Below are positions 47,128 to 56,203 of a DNA stretch of 64,000 bases, piece by piece. How positions within the stretch are numbered: position 1 is the stretch's first letter; each line of letters begins with the position of its first letter. The translations under genes and the position numbers were made by a program. This DNA comes from Mycobacteroides sp. CBMA 271 (GTDB taxonomy: Bacteria; Actinomycetota; Actinomycetes; Mycobacteriales; Mycobacteriaceae). The notes beneath the pieces were generated by a model. The model did not search any database and was not told the origin of the DNA. It was given only the letters and a program-made list of their open reading frames with translations. Where the stretch lies: contig NZ_VTHB01000003.1 of the NCBI RefSeq assembly GCF_009729205.1, forward strand, positions 310,001-374,000. Direction: 5' to 3'.

Positions 47128-50100
47128 TCAGTCTGGCACGGCGTTATTGCTCGGATCGGGACTTAACGCCAGAAACGCTCCCAGCTCCACCAGTCCGTCG
47201 GGTGTGGCAGGCAGGTACTCGGTCAGCGCGGGGGAGCGCACGATGGTCGCTTGGTATTTCGCCCGGCTGATCGCGACGTTCAGCCGATTGCGATTCAACA
47301 GGAACGACATCCCTCGCGGGACGTCGTCGACAGCCGACGCCGTCATCGACACGAACACCACCGGCGCCTGCCGACCCTGAAACTTGTCGACGGTGCCCAC
47401 CAGCACCTCGTCGAGCCCCGCTGCGGCCAGCGTGGTCCTTAACGTCAATACTTGCGCGTTGTACGGCGCGACCACCAACACATCGGACTGCTGTAGCGAC
47501 CGTGTGCCGGATTCGTCGGTCCAGTCCGCGCCGATGAGTGCCTCAATCTCGGCGGCGATCGCGGAAGCCTCCTGCGGGCTACTGGTGGCATTGCCCTCAT
47601 GGTGGACCAGCAGGGTCCGGACACCCGGTGTGTACCCGGCCAACGAGCGCATCGGCGCCGCGGACTCCAGCTCGCCGTCATAGGACAGCTGTGAAACCTG
47701 TTGGCATAGAGCCGGATGCATCCGATAGGAACGTTCCAGGAAGTATCCGCGCGCGGCGGGCAGCGCGCCGTGCCCCTCCACTAGCCAGCCCAATGCCGAG
47801 GTGTCCACGGGTTCTGGATGCACGCCCTGCGACACCTGCGGCAGCTGCTGTGGGTCGCCAAGCAGCAGCAGGTTCTGTGCTGCCCTTGCCACCGCAAGTG
47901 TGTTCGCCAGACTGAACTGGCCCGCCTCGTCGATGGTCAGCAGGCGCAGCGCGCCATCGGGCACCCGTCCCACGTTCGCGAAATCCCATGCGGTGCCGCC
48001 GATCACGGCACCATCGCTGGCATGTGAGGCGATGAACCCGGCATAGTCGCTATCCCGAATCTGGGTCCACGCCGCATCCCCGCTGTAGGGCGATGCCTTC
48101 TTGGCGACACGCTCGGGAGGCACCCCGGCCGCGACCACCTGATCCAAGAGGTGCTCCACGACGGCATGAGATTGCGCTACCACCCCGACTAGCCAGCCAT
48201 CCCGCGTCACCAGTTCGGCGATGACGCGGGCCGCGGTGAACGTCTTGCCGGTCCCGGGAGGCCCGTGCACGGCCAGGTAGGAAGAATCCAGGTCGCGCAA
48301 CGCAGAAGTGATCGCCCCGGCGTACTCGCCATCTGCCACCGTCGGCAGCGCGCCACCACGAGGGTTGCGGCGCAACAAGATATCCAGCGACGCGGTCTGC
48401 GGCATCGCGGGCAACCCGTCCGCCACATCGATAGCCACCTGGGAGATCGCGGCCTCCAAGGCCTGGGTTCTTACCGGCGCACCGGGCGCCAGCGCCATCG
48501 GGAATGCATGAAACGGTTCACCATTTTTGGGGGTGAGCTCCTGGATCGTCACCTCGACGGGGACGCCACCGGATTCGGTGATCTCCAGAACAGTTGCCAA
48601 ACCAGCGGCCCGACGATCGGGATCGCCGTCGCCGAGCCCGGCGGGGGCCGGCGGCTCGTAGAGCGCGTAGATGCTGTCGTCGAGGACACCCCCGGCCAGA
48701 TCGCCCGTCACCTTCACATGCCGTCGGAGCTTGCGCTGGCTGCCGGACTTGTGCCAGTCCTCGACCAGCTCGGCAGCTTCGACAATGAAGACGCCGGCGG
48801 CATCGGACCACTCGTCGGCCGGGTTATTCAGCCTGTCGAAGTGGCTCCACCAGAATGGCTTTCGTTCTCTGGTGTGATACCCGCGCGCCGCGGACACCAT
48901 GGCGGCGGCGGTCTGCTCGGTCGTCCGATCCCCGGGCGCACTCTCTCCGACGAAGTTGGCGAGCGTCAGGCCCACCGAGTCTGGCTCCTGCTCTTCTGCC
49001 TCGGCTCCGGCATCACCCGCCGACGACAGGTGGGTAATGCCGTGTTCGAAAGCCCGCACCAACAACCAATCCCGCAGCTTGCGGGTCGAGGCGCAGTCAT
49101 ACCTGTTGTACTCGGCGATAGAGTCCAGCACTTCCTGCGCGGCGGGATCGCCGTTATCGCGCAGCGCGCAGTATCGCGCGTACTCATTGATCGAATCCAC
49201 CGCGGTGGTGACCTCGCCGGAGCGCTTGCCAGACTCGATGAACAGTGGCTCCAGGGCCTTCAACCCGTAACCGCTGCTACCCGACCGAATGCTTTTGCGC
49301 ACAATGGGATACAGGTCTACCAGCACGTTCTCTCGCAGCAGCTCATCGATCTGTTCCTCGCCCACGCCGTACCGTCCGGCCAGACGCAGCAGCGCGGTCT
49401 TCTCGTAGGCCGCATAGTGGTAGATGTGCATCCCGGGATAGCGGCGTCGACGCTTGGCGACCAGGTCCAGAAAGGTGATCAGCGCCTTGCGCTCGCTGCG
49501 GCGGTCGTGTGCCCAAATCGGCCGGAATTTCTCGCCGCCGGATCGGTCGTACTCGAGAACGCCGAACATGTACTCCAACCCCCACTGCACGCCATCCTCG
49601 GTCCATAGCGGGTCACCCTCGAAATCGAAGAAGATGTCGCCGGGGTTCGGTGCGGGCAGTGTTCCCAACGGAACCGGGTCGGCTACCTCGAATTGCGGTG
49701 TACCACTGTCTCGTTGGCGAATCTGCAACTCGGCCTGGGCGGTCAGCTGCTGCAGGCTGCGCGCTGATAGATCGACGACGGGCCGCGGGCCTGCGGCCAG
49801 CTGTGTGACGCTACCGACCCCTGCCTCCAGGAGTGCCGCCCGTTGACTGACCCGCATGCCCGCGACCAGCAGCAGATCATCGGTGCGTTCGACCTCCGGT
49901 TCGCAGACCGGACAGCGGAAGCAGGCGCGCACGGTGTCATCGGACCAGTGCACGGGAGAGCCGCCCGCCAGATGGCGATCAAGCAACTCCTGCAATTGGA
50001 TTCGTCGCTGGCGGTAGACGCCGATCAGATCGGCCGCCGGATAGTCGACGGCCGAACGGTCACCCAAAATCAGCCGCACCTCCGCGGACACCGGCACACC

Positions 50101-50568
50101 TGTCGCGGTCAAACTATCGGCGTAGGCGGCCAACTGCAGCAGCGCCGTCACCTTGGCGCTGCGGGCTAGTTTCGTGTCACAGACGCGGTATGTGTCGTCC
50201 TCCCGGACCACGAAATCGGCGAAACCGACGAATCTCCCGTCGAACATCGTGGCCTGGTACACGACCGGATGCCCCTCATCGAAGGCCCGGGTGGTCGCCG
50301 CCGCCGCGGCCTGAAGGCCATCGAGCGTGAACCTGGGGCGCGCAATGTTGGCCACCCCGGTACCGAAACGCTCGTGCAATTCGGCGAGGTGATGCGCCTC
50401 ATGGGCGTCACCCAAAGTGGCGGTGCGGGCCAGCAGTTCATCGTCACGCGGAGGTGCCGGTCCCCAGCCGAGTTTGGCGTCGAACCCCCGCAGCAGGGCG
50501 TATTCACAACGCGCGGCGGAGGCAAGATCCGAGGCGCTGTAGACGACCCGGCCGTCGAGGACGAACAC
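47128..50568 (-). CDS. TM0106-type RecB nuclease fused to RNase H-like domain and SF1 helicase (Rv1251c-like)
   Basis: A 1146-residue fusion. Part 1 (1-230) is a Cas4/RecB-like nuclease with Asp118, Asp131-x-Lys133 and four cysteines (21, 216, 219, 222) placed as in the 4Fe-4S nucleases. Part 2 (about 305-500) is an RNase H-fold exonuclease-like domain (FFDFEGDP, YHYAAYEKTAL, EYNRYDC). Part 3 (about 755-1130) is a Dna2/Upf1-type helicase: GPPGTGKT at about 767, TIDEAGQ, GDPQQLPQ, RSYRMHP, DKFQGRQAP and NVAISRAK. It should unwind and trim DNA or RNA ends; in M. tuberculosis its relative is Rv1251c. Role in repair or defence is inference. Confidence 0.9.
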   Translation of the reverse strand: MFVLDGRVVYSASDLASAARCEYALLRGFDAKLGWGPAPPRDDELLARTATLGDAHEAHHLAELHERFGTGVANIARPRFTLDGLQAAAAATTRAFDEGHPVVYQATMFDGRFVGFADFVVREDDTYRVCDTKLARSAKVTALLQLAAYADSLTATGVPVSAEVRLILGDRSAVDYPAADLIGVYRQRRIQLQELLDRHLAGGSPVHWSDDTVRACFRCPVCEPEVERTDDLLLVAGMRVSQRAALLEAGVGSVTQLAAGPRPVVDLSARSLQQLTAQAELQIRQRDSGTPQFEVADPVPLGTLPAPNPGDIFFDFEGDPLWTEDGVQWGLEYMFGVLEYDRSGGEKFRPIWAHDRRSERKALITFLDLVAKRRRRYPGMHIYHYAAYEKTALLRLAGRYGVGEEQIDELLRENVLVDLYPIVRKSIRSGSSGYGLKALEPLFIESGKRSGEVTTAVDSINEYARYCALRDNGDPAAQEVLDSIAEYNRYDCASTRKLRDWLLVRAFEHGITHLSSAGDAGAEAEEQEPDSVGLTLANFVGESAPGDRTTEQTAAAMVSAARGYHTRERKPFWWSHFDRLNNPADEWSDAAGVFIVEAAELVEDWHKSGSQRKLRRHVKVTGDLAGGVLDDSIYALYEPPAPAGLGDGDPDRRAAGLATVLEITESGGVPVEVTIQELTPKNGEPFHAFPMALAPGAPVRTQALEAAISQVAIDVADGLPAMPQTASLDILLRRNPRGGALPTVADGEYAGAITSALRDLDSSYLAVHGPPGTGKTFTAARVIAELVTRDGWLVGVVAQSHAVVEHLLDQVVAAGVPPERVAKKASPYSGDAAWTQIRDSDYAGFIASHASDGAVIGGTAWDFANVGRVPDGALRLLTIDEAGQFSLANTLAVARAAQNLLLLGDPQQLPQVSQGVHPEPVDTSALGWLVEGHGALPAARGYFLERSYRMHPALCQQVSQLSYDGELESAAPMRSLAGYTPGVRTLLVHHEGNATSSPQEASAIAAEIEALIGADWTDESGTRSLQQSDVLVVAPYNAQVLTLRTTLAAAGLDEVLVGTVDKFQGRQAPVVFVSMTASAVDDVPRGMSFLLNRNRLNVAISRAKYQATIVRSPALTEYLPATPDGLVELGAFLALSPDPSNNAVPD

Positions 50569-50604
50569 CCGCTCACTGTATGTGGCGGTACCGACGGATC
50601 GCGG

Positions 50605-51192
50605 CTACTGCCCGGCCTGTTGCACCTTTTCGACGCCAGATCCGTTCCAGCGGAAGGACACCACGCTCTCCAGACCAGGAATGCCGTTGGAGAAGTTGAG
50701 CACGACGGTGTCCAACGTGCTGGCGGACAGGTCGATGGCGTTGTAGCCGTATGTGTCGGGGACACCGTGCGCGATCACGCCGCCCTGGTGGAAGAACACC
50801 GCGCGGGTGGCGGAATCAGTCGTGTGGGTGGCTCCGCTGCTGTTGGTGACGATGATCGCCGACAATGCCGCGCACTTGTTGTAATTCCCGGCCACGGGCA
50901 CTGGGTTCCAGGTGGCCTCGCTGTTGGGAGCGGGCGGTAGCAGCGCGATGGCTGCCGCGACGGCCGGGTCTTTCAGATTGACCGCGCAATCGTCGGTGGG
51001 TGACGGCGGAGGCTTTGGCTTGCCCGACGCGCCGGCCTGTCCAGGGGATGACGGCGGGGACGTGATGGTGTTGGTCGGTGTCTTGGACACCGTGCTGTCA
51101 CCACCGGTACATGCGCCGGCGAGCACCGACAAGGAGGCCAACAGAGCGACGAGCACCGGTGTCCTCGTCATCCTTCGCACGGCCCCGGACAC
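50605..51192 (-). CDS. lprE: lipoprotein LprE-like
   Basis: A 195-residue secreted lipoprotein candidate. The signal segment RTPVLVALLASLSVLAGAC ends at a cysteine with a slightly off-consensus lipobox (AGAC, Leu at -4). A Ser/Pro/Thr-rich linker (about 32-65) precedes a compact domain with two cysteines (DDCAVN and NKCAAL) that could pair. Located between the nuclease-helicase and deaD, as LprE (Rv1252c) is. Start at the GTG 51192; an ATG at 51171 would also retain the signal. Binding partner unknown. Confidence 0.85.
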   Translation of the reverse strand: MSGAVRRMTRTPVLVALLASLSVLAGACTGGDSTVSKTPTNTITSPPSSPGQAGASGKPKPPPSPTDDCAVNLKDPAVAAAIALLPPAPNSEATWNPVPVAGNYNKCAALSAIIVTNSSGATHTTDSATRAVFFHQGGVIAHGVPDTYGYNAIDLSASTLDTVVLNFSNGIPGLESVVSFRWNGSGVEKVQQAGQ

Positions 51193-51261
51193 TACCGACT
51201 TTTATCCGCTATGCCACGGAGGCGGGAGATTGGCGTGGGTGCGCCTACACTTCATAGCGTC

Positions 51262-53085
51262 ATGACCTCCCCAGATGCCTCGCCAAACAACACAGCGCCC
51301 GACACCGCCGAGTCGTCGCACGCGCAACCAGCGGACGCCGCCGTCACCTTCGCGGACCTGCAGATCGCCCCTGCGGTGCTGCGTGCGGTGTCCGACGTCG
51401 GATACGAGACGCCCTCGGCGATCCAGGCCGCCACCATCCCTCCGCTGCTCGCGGGCTCGGATGTGGTGGGTTTGGCGCAGACCGGAACGGGGAAGACGGC
51501 GGCATTCGCCATCCCGATCCTGTCGAAAATCGATCTGACCTCCAAGAACACTCAGGCGCTGGTGCTTGCGCCCACCCGCGAGCTGGCCTTGCAGGTCGCC
51601 GAGGCCTTCGGCCGGTACGGCGCCCATCTGCCCAAGCTGAACGTGCTGCCGATCTACGGTGGACAGTCCTACGTGGTGCAGTTGTCTGGGCTCAAGCGTG
51701 GCGCTCAGGTGGTGGTCGGTACCCCCGGTCGCGTCATTGACCACTTGGAGCGCGGAACGCTTGATCTGTCGCACCTGGATTACCTGGTGCTCGATGAGGC
51801 TGACGAGATGCTCACCATGGGCTTCGCCGAGGATGTCGAGCGCATCCTGGCCGATACCCCCGAGTACAAGCAGGTGGCGCTGTTCTCGGCCACCATGCCC
51901 GCGACGATTCGCCGGCTCACCAAGAAGTATTTGCATGATCCGGTCGAGATCAAGGTCGAGGCGAAGACTTCCACCGCCGAGAACATCACCCAGCGCTTCA
52001 TCCAGGTGGCCGGACATCGCAAAATGGACGCGCTCACCCGGATCCTTGAGGTCGAGACCTTCGAGGCGATGATCGTGTTCGTCAGGACCAAACAAGCCAC
52101 CGAGGAGGTGGCTGACAAGCTCAAGGCGCGCGGGTTCGCGGCGGCCGCGATCAACGGCGATATCAACCAGTCACAGCGCGAGCGAACCATCAATGGCTTG
52201 AAGAGCGGCGCCATCGACATCCTCGTTGCCACCGATGTCGCCGCGCGCGGTCTGGACGTCGAGCGCATCTCGCATGTACTGAACTACGACATTCCGCACG
52301 ACACCGAGTCGTATGTCCACCGCATTGGACGCACCGGTCGCGCTGGCCGCTCGGGAACGGCGGTGTTGTTCGTGTCGCCGCGTGAGCGGCATCTGCTCAA
52401 GGCCATCGAGAAGGCCACCGGCGCCAGGCTGGCCGAGGAGCAGCTGCCCTCGGTTGACGATGTCAATGCCCAGCGTGTGACGAAGTTCCGCGATGCCATC
52501 ACCGCGGCGCTCGCGGCCCCGGAGATCGAGCTTTTCCGTCGGCTCGTCGAGGACTACGAACGCGATAACGACGTGCCAGTGGCCGATATCGCCGCGGCGC
52601 TGGCGGTGTTGTCGCGAGACGGTGAGCAGTTCCTGCTGAAACCCGATCCTCCCCGTGATCCGCGCCAAGAGCGCGGGGAACGTGGGGAGCGCCCCGAACG
52701 CGGGCCCCGCGAGCCACGTCAACAAACTCCCGGCTTGGCGACTTACCGCATCGCCGTCGGCAAGCGACACAAGGTGATGCCTGGCGCCATCGTGGGTGCG
52801 ATCGCCAATGAAGGTGGTTTGCACCGCAGCGATTTCGGGCACATCACTATCCGTCCAGACCACTCGCTCGTCGAATTGCCCGCCAAGATGTCGGCCAAGA
52901 CGCTGAAGGCTCTGGAGAGCACCCGGATCTCCGGTGTGCTCATCGAGCTGCGGCCCGCCGATAAGTCGGATGGCGCCGCGCGCCCCGACCGTAAGTACAC
53001 GGAACGCAAGCATTCCGACCGTAAGCACACGGGCCACGAGCATTCGGGCGCGAAGAGGCCGAAGCGGTCTCCGAAAAAGCCGTGA
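51262..53085 (+). CDS. deaD: DEAD-box RNA helicase DeaD/CsdA
   Basis: A 607-residue ATP-dependent RNA helicase for ribosome assembly and RNA turnover, especially in the cold. All motifs are present: AQTGTGKTAAF, PTRELALQV, TPGR, VLDEADEM, FSATMP, DVAARGLD and HRIGRTGRAGRSG. The C-terminal region has the DbpA-type RNA-binding domain (about 505-580) and a basic Arg/Lys/His tail with repeated RKHS-like units. ATG at 51262 is the sensible start; the frame is open from 51211, and no ribosome site is visible, so translation may be leaderless. Its stop overlaps the next GTG. Confidence 0.95.
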   Translation: MTSPDASPNNTAPDTAESSHAQPADAAVTFADLQIAPAVLRAVSDVGYETPSAIQAATIPPLLAGSDVVGLAQTGTGKTAAFAIPILSKIDLTSKNTQALVLAPTRELALQVAEAFGRYGAHLPKLNVLPIYGGQSYVVQLSGLKRGAQVVVGTPGRVIDHLERGTLDLSHLDYLVLDEADEMLTMGFAEDVERILADTPEYKQVALFSATMPATIRRLTKKYLHDPVEIKVEAKTSTAENITQRFIQVAGHRKMDALTRILEVETFEAMIVFVRTKQATEEVADKLKARGFAAAAINGDINQSQRERTINGLKSGAIDILVATDVAARGLDVERISHVLNYDIPHDTESYVHRIGRTGRAGRSGTAVLFVSPRERHLLKAIEKATGARLAEEQLPSVDDVNAQRVTKFRDAITAALAAPEIELFRRLVEDYERDNDVPVADIAAALAVLSRDGEQFLLKPDPPRDPRQERGERGERPERGPREPRQQTPGLATYRIAVGKRHKVMPGAIVGAIANEGGLHRSDFGHITIRPDHSLVELPAKMSAKTLKALESTRISGVLIELRPADKSDGAARPDRKYTERKHSDRKHTGHEHSGAKRPKRSPKKP

Positions 53086-54278
53086 CCGCGGTGACCGAGG
53101 CCCGTCGCGCCCCGGTTGCGACGGGGCCGGGGCGTGTCGCTGCGCTCACGGGGGTTCGTGCGGTGGCCGCGACTCTCGTGGTCGCCACCCATGCGGCGTA
53201 CAGCACCGGCAACTATGTGGTGGACGGGGTCTCGCCATGGCGGGCTTATTTCCATCTGCTGCAGTCTCGCCTGGAGATCGGCGTGCCGATGTTCTTCGTG
53301 CTGTCGGGATTCTTGCTGTTCCTGCCCTGGGTGCGGGCCGCTGCCAACAACACGGTGGCACCCTCGGTGAAACGTTATGCCTGGCACAGGTTTCGGCGCA
53401 TCATGCCGGCGTACTGGATTCTGGTGGCCATCGCCTACATCTGGTATCACATTCGGGACCAGTATCCGAACCCCGGACACACCTGGCTGGGGCTGCTCCG
53501 AAACCTCACGCTCACCCAGATCTACACCTCTAACTATGGGTATCGCTACATCCACCAAGGGATGACGCAGATTTGGAGCCTCGCGGTGGAGGCGGCGTTC
53601 TATGTCGCTCTGCCGTTCCTGGCGTGGCTGCTGGTCAAGAAACTCTGTGGGGGACAGTGGCACCCGGTGCGGCTGCTCGCTGGGCTTGCGGCGTTGGCTC
53701 TGATGACGCCGGTGTGGATGACGTTGGTGTACACCATCAGCGCCTTCCCCGACGGTTCCAAGTTGTGGCTGCCGGCCTATCTGTCCTGGTTTGTCGGCGG
53801 CATGATTCTGGCCGTTCTCTCCGTTATGGGTGTGCGCTGCTACGCGATGGTGACGGTGCCGCTAGCGATCATCTGCTACCTGATCGTCTCGACACGGATT
53901 GCCGGAGACCCCACCACGTCGCCCTGGGCGTTGCCGCAGGCGTTGACGAAATCGATTTTCTACGTGGTGATTGCGACGCTGCTCGTCGCTCCTGCCGGGC
54001 TGGGCGACAACGGGTGGTATGTCAGGTTCCTCGCCTCGCGGCCCATGGTGTGGCTGGGCGAGATCTCCTATGAGCTCTTCCTCATCCACATGATCCTGAT
54101 GGAAATCGTGATGGTCGACCTGTTGCATTACCACGTCTACACCGGTTCGGTGGTCATCGTCTTCCTGGTGACAATGGTGGTCAGCGTGCCCGCTTCGTGG
54201 CTGATTCACCGGACCGTGCAGGTGCTGCTGGGATGGGGTTCGCGTCTGCGGAAATCATGGGCGCCACGAACTCCGTGA
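53082..54278 (+). CDS. acyltransferase family 3 membrane protein (Rv1254-like)
   Basis: A 398-residue protein with about ten membrane segments. The acyltransferase-3 signature is RVAALTGVRAVAATLVVATHA (pieces, about 18-38) containing the catalytic His, with RLEIGVPMFFVLSGFLLF and RYAWHRFRRIMPAYW following. Such enzymes move acetyl, succinyl or other acyl groups onto sugars or lipids across the membrane. The GTG overlaps the deaD stop (GTGA). Its last 98 bp overlap the 3' end of the convergent tetR gene. Acceptor unknown. Confidence 0.9.
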   Translation: MTAVTEARRAPVATGPGRVAALTGVRAVAATLVVATHAAYSTGNYVVDGVSPWRAYFHLLQSRLEIGVPMFFVLSGFLLFLPWVRAAANNTVAPSVKRYAWHRFRRIMPAYWILVAIAYIWYHIRDQYPNPGHTWLGLLRNLTLTQIYTSNYGYRYIHQGMTQIWSLAVEAAFYVALPFLAWLLVKKLCGGQWHPVRLLAGLAALALMTPVWMTLVYTISAFPDGSKLWLPAYLSWFVGGMILAVLSVMGVRCYAMVTVPLAIICYLIVSTRIAGDPTTSPWALPQALTKSIFYVVIATLLVAPAGLGDNGWYVRFLASRPMVWLGEISYELFLIHMILMEIVMVDLLHYHVYTGSVVIVFLVTMVVSVPASWLIHRTVQVLLGWGSRLRKSWAPRTP

Positions 54279-54801
54279 GCAGTGTCCGCTCGTCCTCCGG
54301 GTTGTCTTCGGGATAGGCGAGCAGGGAGACGATCACCCGGACATACCATTTCGCCTTGAGGTGAGTCAGTGTGCTCTCCGGGGCGACGCTGTCGGACGAA
54401 ACGAAGGCCGACACCATTGCGTTGATGACCTCGGAGTGCAGACCGAACGATCCGCCGAAATGTTCACCGGGACGGAACCAGGCTGAGAGTGCGGGGTTTT
54501 CCCGAACCATGCTGAGCGAGATGAGCATCGCTTCGACCAGACGCTCGGCCGGATCGTCGATACCGATGACGTCGGTGGCGACCTGCTGAGTGATCGATCG
54601 GGCCTCGCGGTGCACGTACGCGATGTGCAGTGCCTCGCGATTTTCGAAGTACCGGTACAGCGTTGCGCGGGAACATCCAGCGGCCTTGGCGATTTCGTTC
54701 ATGCCGACGGCGGCGACGCCGTCCCGCACGAACAGCTCGGCGGCCGCGTCGAGAATCTTCTCGGCGGCCACCGAGGTGCGGCTATCGGCAAGCCAACTCA
54801 T
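54181..54801 (-). CDS. TetR-family regulator downstream of cyp130 (Rv1255c-like)
   Basis: A 206-residue TetR regulator: SRTSVAAEKILDAAAELF, then VGMNEIAKAAGCSRATLYRYF as the DNA-binding helix pair (pieces). The frame is open to 54843, but the ATG at 54801 is the start: it gives MSWLADSR, is the final ATGA in a chain of overlapping micro-ORFs, and gives a length near that of Rv1255c. It probably controls cyp130 and neighbours. The 3' end runs 98 bp into the convergent acyltransferase gene. Confidence 0.9.
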   Translation of the reverse strand: MSWLADSRTSVAAEKILDAAAELFVRDGVAAVGMNEIAKAAGCSRATLYRYFENREALHIAYVHREARSITQQVATDVIGIDDPAERLVEAMLISLSMVRENPALSAWFRPGEHFGGSFGLHSEVINAMVSAFVSSDSVAPESTLTHLKAKWYVRVIVSLLAYPEDNPEDERTLLTEFVAPMISADANPIPAAPARSGESATKRAR

Positions 54802-54897
54802 GCTGGTGCGTGCTCTTCGCGTAAGCGGCTCATGCCGGTTCATGCTCTTCGCGCAAGCGGCTCATGCCGGTTCATGCTCTTCACGCAAGCGGCTCAT
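54802..54897 (-). repeat. three tandem 32-bp repeats, each a coupled 11-codon micro-ORF
   Basis: Units at 54866-54897, 54834-54865 and 54802-54833 read, leftwards, MSRLREEHEPA, MSRLREEHEPA and MSRLREEHAPA. Each has 11 codons plus a stop, 36 bases, and each stop overlaps the next start by ATGA, hence the 32-bp period. The last stop overlaps the tetR ATG at 54801. Upstream, a four-codon frame (54908-54894) links the cyp130 stop to unit 1 by ATGA overlaps at both ends. Of five base differences between adjacent units, four are synonymous. This resembles MIRU elements of mycobacteria, which also carry overlapping small reading frames. Confidence 0.9.
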
Positions 54898-54904
54898 CTG
54901 ACCA

Positions 54905-56146
54905 TCATTGCACGCGGATGGGCACCGACATGGGTCTCCGCACATACGAACCGTCTGCCCACGTGACCCCGTCTAGGTCGATCTCGAAATTGGGTACGCG
55001 GGTGAGCAATTCTTCGAGCGCGACGCGCGATTGCATGCGCGCCGCGGCCGCCCCCAGGCAGTGGTGGTTGCCGTGGCTGAACGTGAGGATGTTGCGTGGA
55101 TTCCGGGTGACGTCCAATTCTGCTGCGGTGTCGCCGTATTCGCGCTCATCCCGGTTGCCACTTCCGTACATCAGGAGTGCGCGACGGCCGGCGGGGATGG
55201 TGGCGTCACCGATGGTGACGTCCCTGGTGACGGTGCGAGCCAGTCCTTGCACGGGAGAGGTGAGCCGCAAGAATTCCTCGACGGCACTCGGAATGAGTGA
55301 CTGATCGTCGATCAGCTTTTGGCGTTGCTCGGGGTTCTGCTGCAGCAGTTGCACTGCGCCGCCGAGCATCCCGGTGGTCGTGTCGTTTCCGCCGGTGACC
55401 ATGGTGAACGCGAAGCCGAGGATTTGGAGGGTTCCGGAGATATCCCCGTCGGCGCCCACTCCCGCGGCGACCAGGTGGGAAACGGTGTCGTCCTCGGGCT
55501 CGGCGCGCCGCCGCTCGATGAGCCCGGAGAAATACATCATCAGCTCGCCGATGGTCTGGGCGACCTCGCCCTGCATGGCCTCGATGTCGATGGCGCCACC
55601 GGATGCCGCCGCGACGATGCCGTCGGTCCAGGCATCGAACTGCTGGCGATCCTCCTCCGGCACCCCGAGATAGTGCGCGACGACCATGGACGGCAGCGGT
55701 TTGAACAACTCGACGACGATGTCGCCTTCGCCGCGCTCCTTAAGCCGCTCAAGGCGTTCCACCACGAACTCGCGCACCTTGGGCTCGACGGCGGTGACCT
55801 GGCGCGGGGTGAAGCCGCGCGAGACCAGCTTGCGGAAGCCGGTATGCGTCGGCGGGTCCTGCATGACGAACGGCGGGTTGTCGCCCATGCCGGTCTTTTC
55901 CAGGTCGCCGTACATGACGGTGAGGCCCTTGGCCGAGGAGAAGGTCTCCCAGTCGCGCGCGGCGTCATAGATATCGGCGTGCCGGGTCAGCACGTAGTAG
56001 TCGTCGTCGGGATTGTGCTCGGGAACCACGTGATGTACCGGATCGTGATCGCGAAGTGCCGCGTACATCGGCCATGGATTGGTCCAGTTGTCAGAAGCTC
56101 CCGGGATGTAACGCGGCGCAACCATGTGAGACATATCAACTGACAT
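54905..56146 (-). CDS. cyp130: cytochrome P450 CYP130 homologue
   Basis: A 413-residue P450, collinear with CYP130 (Rv1256c): NPWPMYAALRDHDPVHHVVP, MVVAHYLGVPEED, the I-helix VTGGNDTTTGML with an intact Asp-Thr, EEFLRL for ExxR and the haem loop FSHGNHHCLGAAAARMQ. Start ATG at 56146; other ATGs at codons 5 and 8. CYP130 binds azoles and N-dealkylates aromatic amines in vitro; the natural substrate is unknown. It is preceded by an FAD oxidase and followed by its probable regulator. Confidence 0.94.
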   Translation of the reverse strand: MSVDMSHMVAPRYIPGASDNWTNPWPMYAALRDHDPVHHVVPEHNPDDDYYVLTRHADIYDAARDWETFSSAKGLTVMYGDLEKTGMGDNPPFVMQDPPTHTGFRKLVSRGFTPRQVTAVEPKVREFVVERLERLKERGEGDIVVELFKPLPSMVVAHYLGVPEEDRQQFDAWTDGIVAAASGGAIDIEAMQGEVAQTIGELMMYFSGLIERRRAEPEDDTVSHLVAAGVGADGDISGTLQILGFAFTMVTGGNDTTTGMLGGAVQLLQQNPEQRQKLIDDQSLIPSAVEEFLRLTSPVQGLARTVTRDVTIGDATIPAGRRALLMYGSGNRDEREYGDTAAELDVTRNPRNILTFSHGNHHCLGAAAARMQSRVALEELLTRVPNFEIDLDGVTWADGSYVRRPMSVPIRVQ

Positions 56147-56150
56147 GTCT
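56129..56150. promoter_or_regulatory. inverted repeat over the cyp130 start
   Basis: AGACAT (56129-56134) and ATGTCT (56145-56150) are perfect inverted 6-mers with a 10-base spacer, and GACATGTC (56142-56149) is itself a palindrome containing the start codon. A related CATGTC recurs at 56162-56167. A candidate site for the TetR protein encoded downstream. Confidence 0.35.
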
Positions 56151-56170
56151 TATGTTTAAGGCATGTCGCC

Positions 56171-56188
56171 CCAGGTGTCAATACCTGG
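56171..56188 (-). terminator. small hairpin between FAD oxidase and cyp130
   Basis: CCAGGT (56171-56176) and ACCTGG (56183-56188) form a perfect 6-bp stem with a 6-base loop in the 57-bp gap after the FAD oxidase stop. It may attenuate transcription into cyp130. Confidence 0.4.
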
Positions 56189-56203
56189 TTCGGCCCGTTG
56201 GGG

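Noticed and set aside
54802-54897. Short direct repeats resembling a CRISPR array
   Set aside because: The three 32-bp units are contiguous with no spacers, and the period is explained by overlapping micro-ORFs; no cas genes nearby.
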